Shown here piece after piece: positions 45,361 to 56,610 of a stretch of DNA of 64,000 nucleotides. This DNA is from Ambrosia x helenae. Taxonomy: Eukaryota; Streptophyta; Magnoliopsida; Asterales; Asteraceae. How positions within the stretch are numbered: the first letter of the stretch is position 1; each line of letters begins with the position of its first letter. Below the pieces are notes generated by a model that ran no database searches, was not told the origin of the DNA, and was given only the letters and a program-made list of their open reading frames with translations. The translations under genes and the position numbers were made by a program. Location of the stretch: assembly GCA_030844895.1 (NCBI GenBank), contig CM061228.1, forward strand, positions 36,518,626 through 36,582,625. Direction: 5' to 3'.

Positions 45361-45962
45361 GTTATAGTGAACTAGGACTGCATGTAGAGTCTAGTCTATA
45401 GCCGAGTCTCATACACTAGACGGTCACATACATATGGGTCGTTACGTGGTACATTCACTGATTTGCGGGGGTGTCGGTATCATCATCTATGTGTTACATC
45501 ATCTATTCTGTCCCTTATCTGTTTCTATCCTCTGTTCTTATCTTATCCTCGTCTTCGGGTTTTGAGGTTGAAGAGGTTGTCCTGTTGACATGGCAGTGGC
45601 GTACATTATAGTGCTTCGGCATACTCTTGAGATCTGTCTAGGATTCGGACATCTCCCTTCTATGCTCTAATGGACACACTCGCCTATACACACTATCTTG
45701 CACTTGTACTTGTAGTAGTACACCTCTAGGTGTTAGTGTCCGGTGACTTGAACTTCAAACTAGGAGTACATTTGGAGGACCATGTAGAACAGTTTATCAT
45801 TTTAGGTGCACACGAAATCATATGCTGAGATGCATGAAAATCCTGATGGACTCTGAGTTTGGACTTATGGTCCTAGATTGGACCTAGACCTTCATTCTTG
45901 TGATTACTAGTGGTTTGTACTAGTGATGAATCTGAGTACATTATTCTTGTGTTTGGCAGAAG

Positions 45963-47102
45963 ATGTCTGGTACTCGTGGTGGTCGTAGAGGTGGACGTAC
46001 TGGTGGTCGTGATGGCGGTGGTCATGGCGGGGGTCGTGGTAACATTAATATGACTTAGGATGAGCTGAACAACCTGCTTCAGCAACAAGTGAATGTTGCA
46101 CTGGCTGCTTTCCAAGCCGCGGAGCAAGCTCTTGTGGTAATCTGATTGCTACCAGTCTTATCTATGTCTTGGGTGTTGTATTTTTGTTGATTAATTGGGT
46201 GCCGTTAGTTTAGGTAATGTTGTCAATCAGCCTCATCCGGTGCAGCCGGTGTGTACTTTTAAGATGTTTATGGACTGTAAGCCTCACAGCTTCAGTGGGA
46301 CTGAGGGAGCGGTGGGACTGCTCAGGTGGCTTGAGGAGATCGAGTCGGTTTTTGTAATGTGTGATAGTCCAGCTGCTGATTGTGTAAAGTTTGCTATGAG
46401 AACTTTTAAGGGTCCTGCTTTGACCTGGTGCAACTCCACTACTCAGACTCTTGGCTTGGGGGAAGCCAATGCTATGCCATGAATGGAATTTATTCAGCGA
46501 TTGCGAGCGGAGTATTGCCCTCAGGATGAGGTGAAGAAGTTGGATCATGAGTTCTGGAATCATAAGATGGTGGGTTTTGAAATTGAGGAGTATACTACTA
46601 AGCATCACCAGTTGGCAGTGATGTGTCCTGAGTTGGCCACACCAGAGTACAGGAGGATTGAGCACTATATTGCTAGGTTAGTGCCGGAGATTGCAGGGTT
46701 GGTGGCTGCTGGTGATTCTACTCCACTTTTGGGTACTGTTCGGTTAGCTCACAGGCTAACCAACATGAAGTTTGTTGAGGGTCCTTTGCCTCCCAAGGGC
46801 ACTGCTGTGAAAGCCCCTGAGGGCAACAAGAGAAAGTGAGAAGATTCAGTAAAGGGTTCAGCTTTGGTTCAGCCTCAGCATCAAGTGAAGAAGTTTGAAG
46901 CAGCAGGTTCATCATCTGACCAGAAGCAAGGTGGGTATGCTGGGAAGATCCAAAGTGTAATCAGTGTTGTTTTCATCATGTTAGAGCTTGCGATAAGTTC
47001 CGTTGAAAGCGTTGTCTGCGGACCGGTCATTTCGTTAAGGATTGTAGAGCCAATCTTCCACCTAAGCCTGATCAGGTTGTTGTCCCTGCTGATGTCTCAC
47101 AT
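45963..47102 (+). pseudogene. Tekay-like gag
   Basis: Begins MSGTRGGRRGG, a Gly/Arg-rich N-terminus. The capsid-like region is clear: FKMFMDCKPHSFSGTEGAVG, LLRWLEEIESVF, MEFIQRLRAEYCPQ, EEYTTKHHQLAVMCPE. Gag packages the element RNA into particles in the cytoplasm. Stops interrupt it near 46056, 46140, 46480 and 46837, and the first zinc knuckle near 46950-47060 is frame-shifted. The reading is then split by the insertion at 47112 and resumes at 49249. Confidence 0.85.
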
Positions 47103-47111
47103 AATTGACAT

Positions 47112-49248
47112 ATAAAACATGCATAAACATTCTCATAATAGGGTAGAAATAGGCTTAAATAAGTAATATTGGGTGCTTAATTCGTTCCTATTTGTATTTC
47201 TTAGGAAACTGGAGCTCCAAGCCGGAAACAGAGGATTTTTAGGCAAAAACTAGAGATTCTTGAGGATACGAGAGTTGCAGCATGTTCCCTGTATGTTTGA
47301 AGACCATCCCGAGACTTAAACAGTGATAAAACCAGTCCAGGAGTGACCCTTCATGCTAGAAGACAACGCAGCAAACTTGGGGAACAAGAAAACTTGTTGA
47401 GTACACTTGCATGTCTGTGCCTATACATATGGCACGCCCGTGCTCAGACAAGAAGTACAGACAAGACAGAACTGCAGCAACAGAACGTACGTGTGACAAC
47501 AAGCACGCCCATGCCACCCTATGGAACGCCCGTGCTTGCCCTGGAAAGTCTATAAATAGCAAGCTAACCCCCACCATTTGATCATCTGATTTTCACCTAG
47601 ACTTGAGCCTTCTTGGGTCGACTTCTAGGAGTCTTGCAGAGATCTTGGGGTCCTTTGGGAGGCCTTAGTTCCCTCCTAATACATCCACCAAGGTTAGGCC
47701 TCGTCCTACCTTGATCATCTTGGCCAAGCATGGGATCGTAGAATAGCTTATGCAATAAACATCGAGGGTCGTGAGGATCATACTAGATACATATCACTTG
47801 GAGATGGAAAGCTTGTCTATGAGCAACCATGTTCATGTGTTGATCATTTGTTATGGTTGTATCTTTTCATTATTCCCAAACCCGTTTCGATTTGTAGACT
47901 TTTATTATTAGTAGTAGTAGTTTATTTTTAGTTATTTGTTTTGTTATCTTCTTTCTAATCCTTGTTTGTTTATCTTGTGGCAGGTTTAAATGATGATTAA
48001 CTTAATAAGTTAAATCAACCTTAACTTAATTAATTAACTAGAGGTTTAATCAGCTTCTGGTAGTCCCGAGCTAGATCCAAGGTGAGGAAACCGGTAGTGC
48101 GACAGATCCTTCGGGCTTCTAATATCCAAACTAGGTTCTAAGCAACGACTTCTAAAGTGGACCAGATCTGAATGACATATTTCTGGTACCTACCAGATGA
48201 CTGAATGATCTTCTTGGTAAAGGGCAGATTCCCTACGGGTGCACCAGTGATCTTCGGATTGCACACCTTTAGGATTATGTTCCACCTTTGTCAAGGGTTT
48301 CATTCAGCTCGGGAGGTTATGGGTTGGGTTTATTAAGTCATCGATCATAAAACCAACTTTATATTTAATTGATCACTAAATATTAAAGTGTCACTTTAAA
48401 GTAAAATAAAACAAGAATTCTATTACTAGGTCTCGACAGTACAAAACCGTTAACCAATGGGGATGCGTGTCACCTGAGTTGACTGTAAGAGAGATCATTC
48501 GGCCTTTATGATCGTAAACCTACTTATGGGATACGATTTTGCCAGGACTGACCCTAAGGATAGATCCTTCGGTACGGAACGCGAGAGCTAAGGGAGGTGT
48601 ACGGTGTTCCGGGACAGAAGTGAAGCCTCCATTTCAAGAAGAAGATAAGTCTGAGGACCAGAGACTTGATCGCGGTTTGGGGAGCCTGCTATATGCAAGG
48701 CCCTGGCGGAGTCCCTTTGTGCGGACGCACATTGGGAGGTTGTGCATTCTACTTAGTAGTGGCCCACTTCTCTATCAAGGAGTCAACACTTCAAGATCAC
48801 TCTCGTCCTCCGTAAAAATAATTAATCTGAATTATTAATTTTAATAGTAAACTTAACTACTTATACGGAGGGCCCCGAGATGTGCATATTAGCTTTCTCT
48901 ACTATTTTATCCTTTAATTTTATCAAAACCCAAAACCTTGTTAAAACTATTTCTCTTAAGAACCCCTCCATTTTATTTTTCTTTTAAAACCCGATCATGT
49001 ATCTGATGAACGGTTAAGTAGGGGAAAGTGTGTTCTTTGGAATACGATACTCGGTATTTACCCTAGCAAGTTATACTATACACTTCAAGTTCTCTGCCTA
49101 TGTGTTGGTTTTAGTTTCTAAAGTAATTATCGTTTACTTTATAAATTTAAAACTTTTTACAAAAGGTTTAATAAAAATCAGTTGTTTTCCAACAAACCAA
49201 TGTTTTGGAATTGATACATCAAGTTTTTGGCACTGGGGAAATTGACAT
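47112..49248. mobile_element. 2.1-kb insertion in gag with LTR-like features
   Basis: The 9-bp repeat AATTGACAT flanks it (47103-47111 and 49240-49248), and the gag frame can be followed across if one copy and the insert are ignored. It holds CACGCCCGTGCT words, a TATA box at 47551 (TATAAATAG) and a leader-like text. Near 49220 it reads CATCAAGTTTTTGGCACTGG, similar to the LTR end plus primer site of Tat/Athila elements. It may be a degraded LTR, but a 9-bp duplication is not usual for one. Family unresolved. Confidence 0.5.
47551..47558 (+). promoter_or_regulatory. TATA box in the 2.1-kb insertion
   Basis: TATAAATA downstream of repeated GCACGCCCGTGC-like words; an LTR-like promoter. Confidence 0.45.
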
Positions 49249-50608
49249 CCTTTTAATTTGCTAAAACCAAACGCATCACCTGCCCCTGCTCCTCGGGGAA
49301 ATCAGGGGTGTTTTAATTGTGGCGAGGTAGGGCACTTCCGGCAGGATTGCCCAAAGTTGAATCAAGATGAGGCTGGGACGAATGAAGGCGGTAGAGACAA
49401 TGGAGGTGGCGGACGGAACACGCATGCCTTCATGATTGGTTCGGGGGAGACTTGACAGGATTCTAATACTATTACCGGTACGTTTTCTTTTATTGATTGA
49501 TATGCTTCGGTTTTATTTTAATCCTTGTACCGATAAGAGTTTCAAATCTACTATGCCGGTTGATTTGGATAGTTTTGATGTTGTTATGGGTATGGATTGA
49601 TTATCTTTGTATCACGCCAAGATTGTCTCTTTTGACAAGATCGTTCGACTTCCTCTCCCTGATGGCGAGATTCTATCGGTTTTTGGTGAGAAGAGCGGTG
49701 TTCCCTTGAGTATCATTTCTTGCATGAAGGCCTAGAAGTATTTTCAAAGGGGTTATTCTGCCATTCTAGCTCTTGTTTTTGTATCATCTCGAATCTGTTG
49801 ACCAGCATTCGGGCTTTATTTCCATTAAAAGATCGAGTCGGGGTCCCGGTACCACCAACAGAGAGTGCAGGAAGCTGACGTTCCGAAGACTGTTTTCTTT
49901 CGAACCCGATATGGCCATTTTGGATTCTTGGTCATGCCTTTCGGTCTCACCATTGCGCCTACGGTGTTCATGGATTCAATGAACCGCGTTTGCAAACCAT
50001 ATCATGTCTTTACCGGTGGGCGCAGGCGATTTCGTTATTTATTGCATTACTTCTATTCAGGGTCTCGGTTGTATGTTGATACAACACGAGAAGGTTATCG
50101 TTTATGTTTTTCGTCAGCCTAAAGTCCGTGAGGGGAGCTACATCACCCATGTTTTGGAACCGGGTGTGGTTGTGGTTGCTCGGAAGATCTGGAGACACTA
50201 CTTGTACGGTACCAAGTGCACCATCTATACCGATCATAAGAGTCTTCAGCATATCTTTTAACAGAAGGAGTTTACCATGTGACAGTCTGGAGCAGTTAAC
50301 TAGTATTTATCTTAGGAGGTGGTTCCTTGGCACGGGTTGCCTGCTTCTATTGTCTCTGAGCATGATCCTCATTTCGCTTCGTGTTTCTGGAAAGCGTTGC
50401 ATTAGGTATTGAGTACTCAGTAGGATATGAGTGCGGTTCATCATTAGTATTGGCATAGTTCGTTGGAGTTCGACTCGTGGACTGGAGTTTACATGGGAAT
50501 GAGAGGATCTGATGGAGTCTATGTAACCTAGTTTATTTCCTAGGCGCGTACCTAAGACAACACCTGTTACTGTCGAAGCTGAGAGAATCTTAGGGCGAGA
50601 TTCCTTTT
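49249..50608 (+). pseudogene. Collapsed gypsy gag-pol: zinc knuckle, protease, RT, RNase H, integrase scraps
   Basis: Order is kept but large parts are missing. Zinc knuckle CFNCGEVGHFRQDC at 49312-49353. Protease at about 49490-49720, with its DSG active site changed (NPCTDKSF). RT fragment at about 49865-50000 (TRYGHFGFLVMPFGLT). Then RNase H at about 50010-50260 (VIYCITSIQGLGC, YTDHKSLQHIF), where the catalytic Asp of CDAS is replaced. An integrase scrap follows near 50320-50440 and a chromodomain tail near 50450-50600. At least three internal deletions are needed. It continues the gag at 45963. Confidence 0.82.
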
Positions 50609-50659
50609 GAACAATCGTCACTACACCTCAATGATTTCGCCGTCAGTTGGGGTGTTACA
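50609..50659 (+). repeat. LTR end of a second gypsy family (family X)
   Basis: GAACAATCGTCA ... GTTGGGGTGTTACA matches the last 50 bp of the LTRs ending at 54234 and 61373. Confidence 0.7.
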
Positions 50660-51012
50660 GAATGGTATCAAAGCCACTCCTATCCCATTAGGGATAGCGG
50701 GGAAAACCTCATCGAGGACGATGATTCCCTCAGGTGGGTGATTGTAACACCCTAGGCATATGCCACATCATCCGTGGACTGCAGAGATCTTGGTTCATTA
50801 GTAATGTCCTGCCTCATATATCACTAACGCATTTTGGGCGCATATAGCTGTGAAGCACATGAAAACTCCATAGTTAAGCATGCTTAAGGGACAACAATTC
50901 CATGATGGGTAACCCCCTAGGAAGTTTTCATTCGGGCAACTGAAAACAAATATGTGAGCTTCTATTGGGCAAAGCTGACAATATTGGATGATATTAGAGG
51001 CGGGGTGTTACA
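50660..51012 (+). mobile_element. Cassandra unit: internal domain plus LTR
   Basis: A primer site TGGTATCAAAGCC (50663-50675) and an internal part of only 83 bp end in AGGTGGGTGATTG. A 270-bp LTR follows (50743-51012), from TGTAACACCC to GGGGTGTTACA. The LTR contains a 5S rRNA-derived core, the hallmark of Cassandra, a terminal-repeat retrotransposon in miniature. No protein is encoded. A second Cassandra LTR is missing; its place is taken by family X LTR sequence. Confidence 0.85.
50838..50930 (+). promoter_or_regulatory. 5S rRNA-derived Pol III promoter in Cassandra LTR
   Basis: AAAACTCCATAGTTAAGCAT matches the 5S gene around its A box (50872-50883). GATGGG at 50904-50909 is the intermediate element. 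GGTAACCCCCTAGGAAGTT at 50908-50926 matches the C box. Changes from the plant 5S consensus suggest reduced activity. It is not a functional 5S rRNA gene. Confidence 0.85.
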
Positions 51013-51540
51013 GATTGGTATCAGAGCCGTGGTTATAGGGAATTAGGTTATTAGCAAAATGACCTAGACTATAACTATGAACCCATACTTGACCTTACTT
51101 GTGTTTATTTGTTTAACTTCTCAACTAACTTTTCTCATTGGTCATCCCTCATTCTTTTCCCCCACCTTTCTTTCTTTCTTTCTTTCTTATTTCTTCATCG
51201 TGGGCATTAAGGAGTGATTTCACTTAGAGAAGAGGTAAGAGGTTTACACTTTGGATCATGCTATTTCTTCATCTTCGCTTAATCATCTACCCTCGTTATT
51301 CACTAACTTTTCATCCCTTCAAAGTGTTGAACTCTACATGAGAGAACATGTGCAATCTGGAAGGGTGTATGCCTGTACACTAGGTTTTTTGGCATAGGTA
51401 AATCATAACGCATAAATCCGAATCAACCGACGGACCTGTTATGCTTACCTGGGGATTCCTGGAGTGAGTGTCCACTTATAGGCTAAAACACGTCTTCATT
51501 AATCTCTAATTGAGTTCAATTCCTTGAACGGTCAAGGTTT
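51013..51540 (+). other. Family X leader with primer binding site
   Basis: PBS TGGTATCAGAGCC at 51016-51028 and TTATAGGGAATTAGGTTATTAG match 61374 onward. The text CGTGCAATCTGGAAGGGTG ... GTGAGTGT(T/C)CACTTATAGGC is also shared with 61637-61770. It is a noncoding leader; no gag follows. Confidence 0.75.
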
Positions 51541-52393
51541 TTTTAGGGTTTTATGACCAGCCAAGAACCCTCCAATTTTTTCATGTTTCATCGTCGATCT
51601 CTCGATTTCATGATAAACTGTTTTATACATTATATACCGTACGTTTTATGTTTCATTTTATAATTATTTTATCTATATGCTCCGGTCTCTATGACCATCA
51701 AATATATATTTTCTTATTCCAAGTATTGTTTGTAAACCTATGATTCATTTGTGTTGGATTCTTAACCAAAACTTATACACCCTTACTATCATATTTAGTA
51801 CTTTGCACCACACTACATCAATCCTTTACACAATAAACCCTATACACTTCATTATTAATACCTCAAGGGCACAACATTTCACTATTCAAGATTGGAAGGA
51901 TTTTCTTGTTCATCCAGTACACATTTTATGCAACTATAATACACTATACCTTACCTTATACTTTGTGTAGGGGCACAGTCTGATCTCAAAAAGGATACCT
52001 TGACAATTTCCATATTAGCTCCATAAAATACTTTATCAACACATGGTTTCTTTAAACTACAAACCATTAACTATTGGTACAATTTGTAGTTTTGTATTCG
52101 TTAAAACATTTCACATCTAAGGTAAATAAATGGTTTTCAATAAATAAAATGGGGTTTCCAAAATCGAAAGAAAATTTAGAAATACAAGAATTTCCTTAAA
52201 AATTATCAAGGCATTTGAGATCATCCTTATATTTAACATATTCAATTCGTTTTAGTTCCCAAATTGTTTTCTCGTATGTTTGGATTTTAATTCAGCATTT
52301 TGTGTGTTTGACTTTCAACTTTAATTTCAATAATATGTGTTAAGCATGAGTTTTCTTATAATTATTCATGACATGTAACGTATGAGTCTCTTG
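51541..52393. other. AT-rich region, no gene seen
   Basis: No coding frame or recognised element, apart from being the likely remains of family X internal DNA. Confidence 0.35.
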
Positions 52394-54234
52394 TAACACG
52401 AATTTTTTTCTAATGTTTCTCAAAACGTGAAGATTCGATTTTCTTATCCAAAGTAATTAACATGGTCATTTGTGATGTTTGAAATCAAGGAAAATTTTTT
52501 AACCTACAAATTTGATTTATTTTGTGACTTAGACATTCTAATGGAGACTTGGAAATTAAAACATGACTTTAAATCTGATCTTTTGGTCATAACACTTTCC
52601 AAACTTATATATTTTCTTAAACTTGAAACCATTAGGAAAGTTCAACTTGTACTTTATGTTTATAGATGGAAATTCTTAACCTGTTATCGTTCTGTTATGA
52701 AGCTACATAAGTGTTGAACTAGATTGCAAGTTGTTGTATGTTTTGATTTAGATTCTAGCTAGAACTTACGTGATAATTAATTACACGTAAACAACCTATA
52801 TACTTATTTGTATTATCATCTTCATGTTTGAAGCTACATATGCAAACTTGAAGTTATAACTAGTTTAATACATTATTGTGTTGCGCGAATTACATATGCC
52901 TTGTTGATACTTTATTTTCAAAATACGTGATATGTGAACATTAATTATATGATTTATTTATAAGCAATCATAATGCCAACATTTTCTTCGATTCATATTT
53001 CGTTAGCGAGATAGGTTATTCATATCCTTGAACTAAACATGTGTAACTTTCTCCTTGCATAAACATTTGGACTATGGAGACATGATACACCAACTGACAT
53101 AGAGAACCGACAAACTAAACTAGTGTTCATGTTTAAGTGGAAGTGTTAAAGTATTCGTTTACACTTGGGATTTAATGAACCAGGATAGTGTTCATGCTCG
53201 TGTTTACGTGTTAAAATATTCTTTTAACATGGAAACATACGAGGAAAGCTAGTTCTCAGGTTGGAATGTGTATTCGACATGAGGGAAACTAAGCAAATCT
53301 TTACTCTGCCGCATATTATTTTTGATATGCGAGCTTAATATTAATACCATTTATCGTAAAAAACTCTAATTCCCCAAATCGACTTAGCAAACCCTAATGC
53401 CTTAAAACCCTAGCTACCTTAGACTTTTAAGACATTCATCTTATTACTATTCTTATACGTTATAGATAGAATTCTTCAGAATTCCCATTCCTTAACTCAT
53501 GACAACTTAAGTTGGATTTTGATCGCTTTCACAAACTGTGAGTATACTTATCTCCTTTTTCATTTTTACACTTTTTGAGGTGATTCATGTATACATATTC
53601 ATAAACATATACATACCCTTGTTCGTAAACGTTTTACATACAATTCATATATGTGTTATGCTTGGATTCTTGTGCTTTGTGATTAAATATAAACGTAGTA
53701 TACTTGCAATCATTACAAAATCATTAATTAGTTAGCTGACTTTAACAATGAATAGCACTATTTGGATTGACAACCCGCGTAGTGGAAAGTACCTATGTGT
53801 GTGGGAAGTCCTAGGTCATTGTTAATTCTTTAGTCTTTGTCATCATAAGAGGTTAGATTTTGATCCGCATTGTGTGCTTATGTGTTTATCATATTGCCTT
53901 GAATAAATCATGACATTTGAATTGTAAAACATTTTTATACTTATATTATACGTATACAAACCAAGTATGCTTACCAACATATATTATTTATGTTGATCGA
54001 CAAAATTATTTTCATACATGTTTCAGGTTGTTTGTTGAGATACTTCATGTAGGACATTTGGACTTAGTAAAGACTTAACCCAAAAGCGTGTCGAAATTGT
54101 ATTTGTATTTCATGAATGTTTGTAATTGTATTTGAAGCATTGAATAAAATATTTACACTTTAGTACCATGAGCTTATGAACAATCGTCATGACATGGAAC
54201 CTTGATGATTTTGCTGTCGGTTAGGGTGTTACAT
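52394..54234 (+). repeat. Family X LTR (left boundary uncertain)
   Basis: The right end, GCTGTCGGTTAGGGTGTTACA, matches the LTR ends at 50659 and 61373. It shares the intron-like signals (donor CT/GTGAGT at 53538, acceptor TTTCAG/GT at 54026) and a GATTGACAACCCGCG block near 53765. The start at TGTAACACGA (52394) is only a suggestion. Confidence 0.5.
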
Positions 54235-54829
54235 AAACAATTGATAAGAAAAAGGTCACATTTGAATTCATAAGCAAGCTATGGGTTCTATCACTCTTTG
54301 GGGAAGAATTTTTTATGAAACAACCACTAACGGATTCATTATTACAAGACGTAGGTGTTAATAATTATCAACACTGACATGGACAATTATACACTTTATT
54401 TCTCAAGAATATTCAAATACTAAATCAATACCGAGTATGTAAATGAATTCATTTCATGATGTGCCTAGTGCGAGTGAAAATTAACTATCACAAATTCAAA
54501 ACAAGATTACCACATCAAATATAATTATTCAAATAGTCAACACAATTAGTAAATAGAAAAATCCCCAAATTGTTCAAGAACCCTAACATACAAATTACAT
54601 CGAGTGTGAACCTAAAAAAATTAGTCTCTCATGGCAGTTGTTGTAGCAAACACAATTGGAATGATATTCATCCTTCTTTTTCTTTAATTGATTGATGGAA
54701 GAAAATGTAAGTGTGAAAGGGGGTTGGATTTTTTAGATGATTCTTGAGAGTTGAAAGATATATAACCTCATGATTTTTCTTTGATAATATAGATGTCTAG
54801 TTGATGTAACCCCATACATCATCCCCTAG
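54235..54829. other. AT-rich spacer, no gene seen
   Basis: No supported feature. Confidence 0.35.
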
Positions 54830-55619
54830 TAAGATCCCTCAGCTGTGCCTGTGAGGTTTGCGCGAACATGTGACACCAGGCCGGTAGGGACCAGCCCGCT
54901 ACCTTTCTTGCTATCTTAAAGCTTCTAAGTTATCGTCAGGGTCTGAGGACCCATCATACTTTCCTAGGTTACTTGGAATCTTGGTTTTTGGGGGCAAAGG
55001 GGTCAACACAATGCGTGGAATGAACTATGATTTCTCACTGAACGATGGAGGGTAGTAGGGTTTAGTGAGGTCTTCTTCAGGAGACAAAGAGTGCCTGCAT
55101 GTGCTAGTGTTGGCATGGGGCAGGCTATTGTCCAGCCTGAAGTGGCATTGGGATTCATTTGAGTCTTACCTCCATTTGGGGTCTCTTTGTCTGCTCCCGC
55201 TACAGTACCCGGTGTATGGCTCCCTCGCGCATGGCGGTGGGGTGTGACGGGATGTCAGAGATTGCGTGAATCTTGCCTTCATCAAATGGCAGCTTTTTGG
55301 TGACGTCCTTGAGGCGCTGTTCGCGGACCATTTGATTCTAGCGGTGCTGCAAAGCCTAATTTTCTTTGGCGTACCACATCTCTATGCTAACCATTGACGT
55401 GGTGTTGTCCATATAGGGGTTTTGCTACACCTGGATGTTTCCAGTTGAGAAGTGCAAGGAGTGGATTGCCGAGTTGCTGTAGATGGAGAATTAATAGTAT
55501 GTGGGGCTTCAGTTTGATTTATTTGCCCTCCCTGGGGTTGCTCTTACGGACTAGCGATGAGCTAGTCATCGCCAGTAGCAGAGGTATCCTCAGGGAATGT
55601 AGGCAGTTTGGAACTCATG
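54830..55619 (-). pseudogene. Ty3/gypsy gag fragment (Tat-like), truncated
   Basis: Read on the - strand from a probable start at 55619 (MSSKLPTFPEDTSATGDD). A later part (about 55025-54910) reads PPKTKIPSNLGKYDGSSDPD, a motif typical of gag of the non-chromodomain Tat/Athila branch. Many stops and frame changes are present. It follows a primer site and LTR in the right order, so it is the 5' end of a - strand element cut off near 54830. Confidence 0.65.
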
Positions 55620-55676
55620 GTTTAGTAAAGAAAGACGTTTTTGGTTTCTGATGTTCTAATGATAGCTCTTTACGAA

Positions 55677-55684
55677 TGGCGCCA
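55677..55684 (-). other. Primer binding site, TGGCGCCA type
   Basis: TGGCGCCA read on the - strand just after the LTR end (TTTCTTCAT). This type of site is characteristic of Tat/Athila elements. Confidence 0.6.
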
Positions 55685-55686
55685 AT

Positions 55687-56215
55687 GAAGAAACACCAAT
55701 CCAAACCAATACTCAATATGCAAAGCAAATAAAGGAAATGAAGAGATTTTCTTGATGACGCATGACAGTTACATACGATTATTGAATAGACGAATATTTC
55801 AACCAATCTTTTTTATTGTGTGTGTTAGTGCAGAAAATGCCAACCATTTCTTCATAGGAAGAAGGGTTATTTATAGTGTGTGATTCCTGCCTACGAATTG
55901 GTGATGATTGATAGCTCATTCACGCGGGTCCCACAGGTGAGACCGTTAGGGGAATTTGCGTTGTCCTCCTCTGATTGGCTGTATGTCCTTTTCAATCGTC
56001 CTTTCTGTCCTTGTTGATGGCAGGAGATTATGGAGCAGAGAATGTTGGCCTCTGATTGGCCGGACGTCCTTTTCATTCTCTCTCTGCAGCTGTAATGTAC
56101 TAGGTTGCACGCCCCACAAAAGCTTCTATTGATTATTCCATGATTGATCAGGTATACAAGTAGTCCTGCGTGAGGTGACGTTGCACGCGTTCCTGCGTCC
56201 TAGTAGATATCTCTT
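55687..56215 (-). repeat. LTR of the Tat-like element (approximate)
   Basis: Noncoding sequence upstream (on -) of the primer site. It includes a repeated word (GGCCAATCAGAGG and CAGCCAATCAGAGG). The outer boundary near 56215 is a guess. Confidence 0.4.
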
Positions 56216-56330
56216 CATTAATTATTATACTAAAAATATTGTAAAAAGTTAAAAATGAAAACAAATATTATTTACTAATCACGAGAAAAGTTTGTGGGGA
56301 GCCGACATACGTTTTAAGACCATGCGTAGT

Positions 56331-56356
56331 GGGGGGCTTTATATATAAAGCCCCCC
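56331..56356. repeat. Perfect 26-bp palindrome in Harbinger end
   Basis: The 13-bp arm GGGGGGCTTTATA is followed directly by its reverse complement with no loop. Confidence 0.95.
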
Positions 56357-56610
56357 TTCCTAATTGGTCCACGTGGCTGCTGAGTCAGCATGGAGAGAAA
56401 AACTGAAAAAAGGGGTGTAGTGGTAGGGGCTTTGTTTATAAAGTCCCTGTTTCTGATTGGTTGTTTATTTTATTATTTTTTTAATCTTTTAACTTAAAAT
56501 AATTAAAATAAAAGACAAATAAATATAAAAAAATTACAAATAATATTAAAAAAATTACAACTAATATTAAAAAAATTACAAGTAATATTAAAAAAAAGTT
56601 ACAACTAATA

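Noticed and set aside
50838..50930. 5S rRNA gene
   Set aside because: Only part of the 5S sequence is present, with changes, and it sits in a 270-bp LTR with an 83-bp internal domain, so it is Cassandra.
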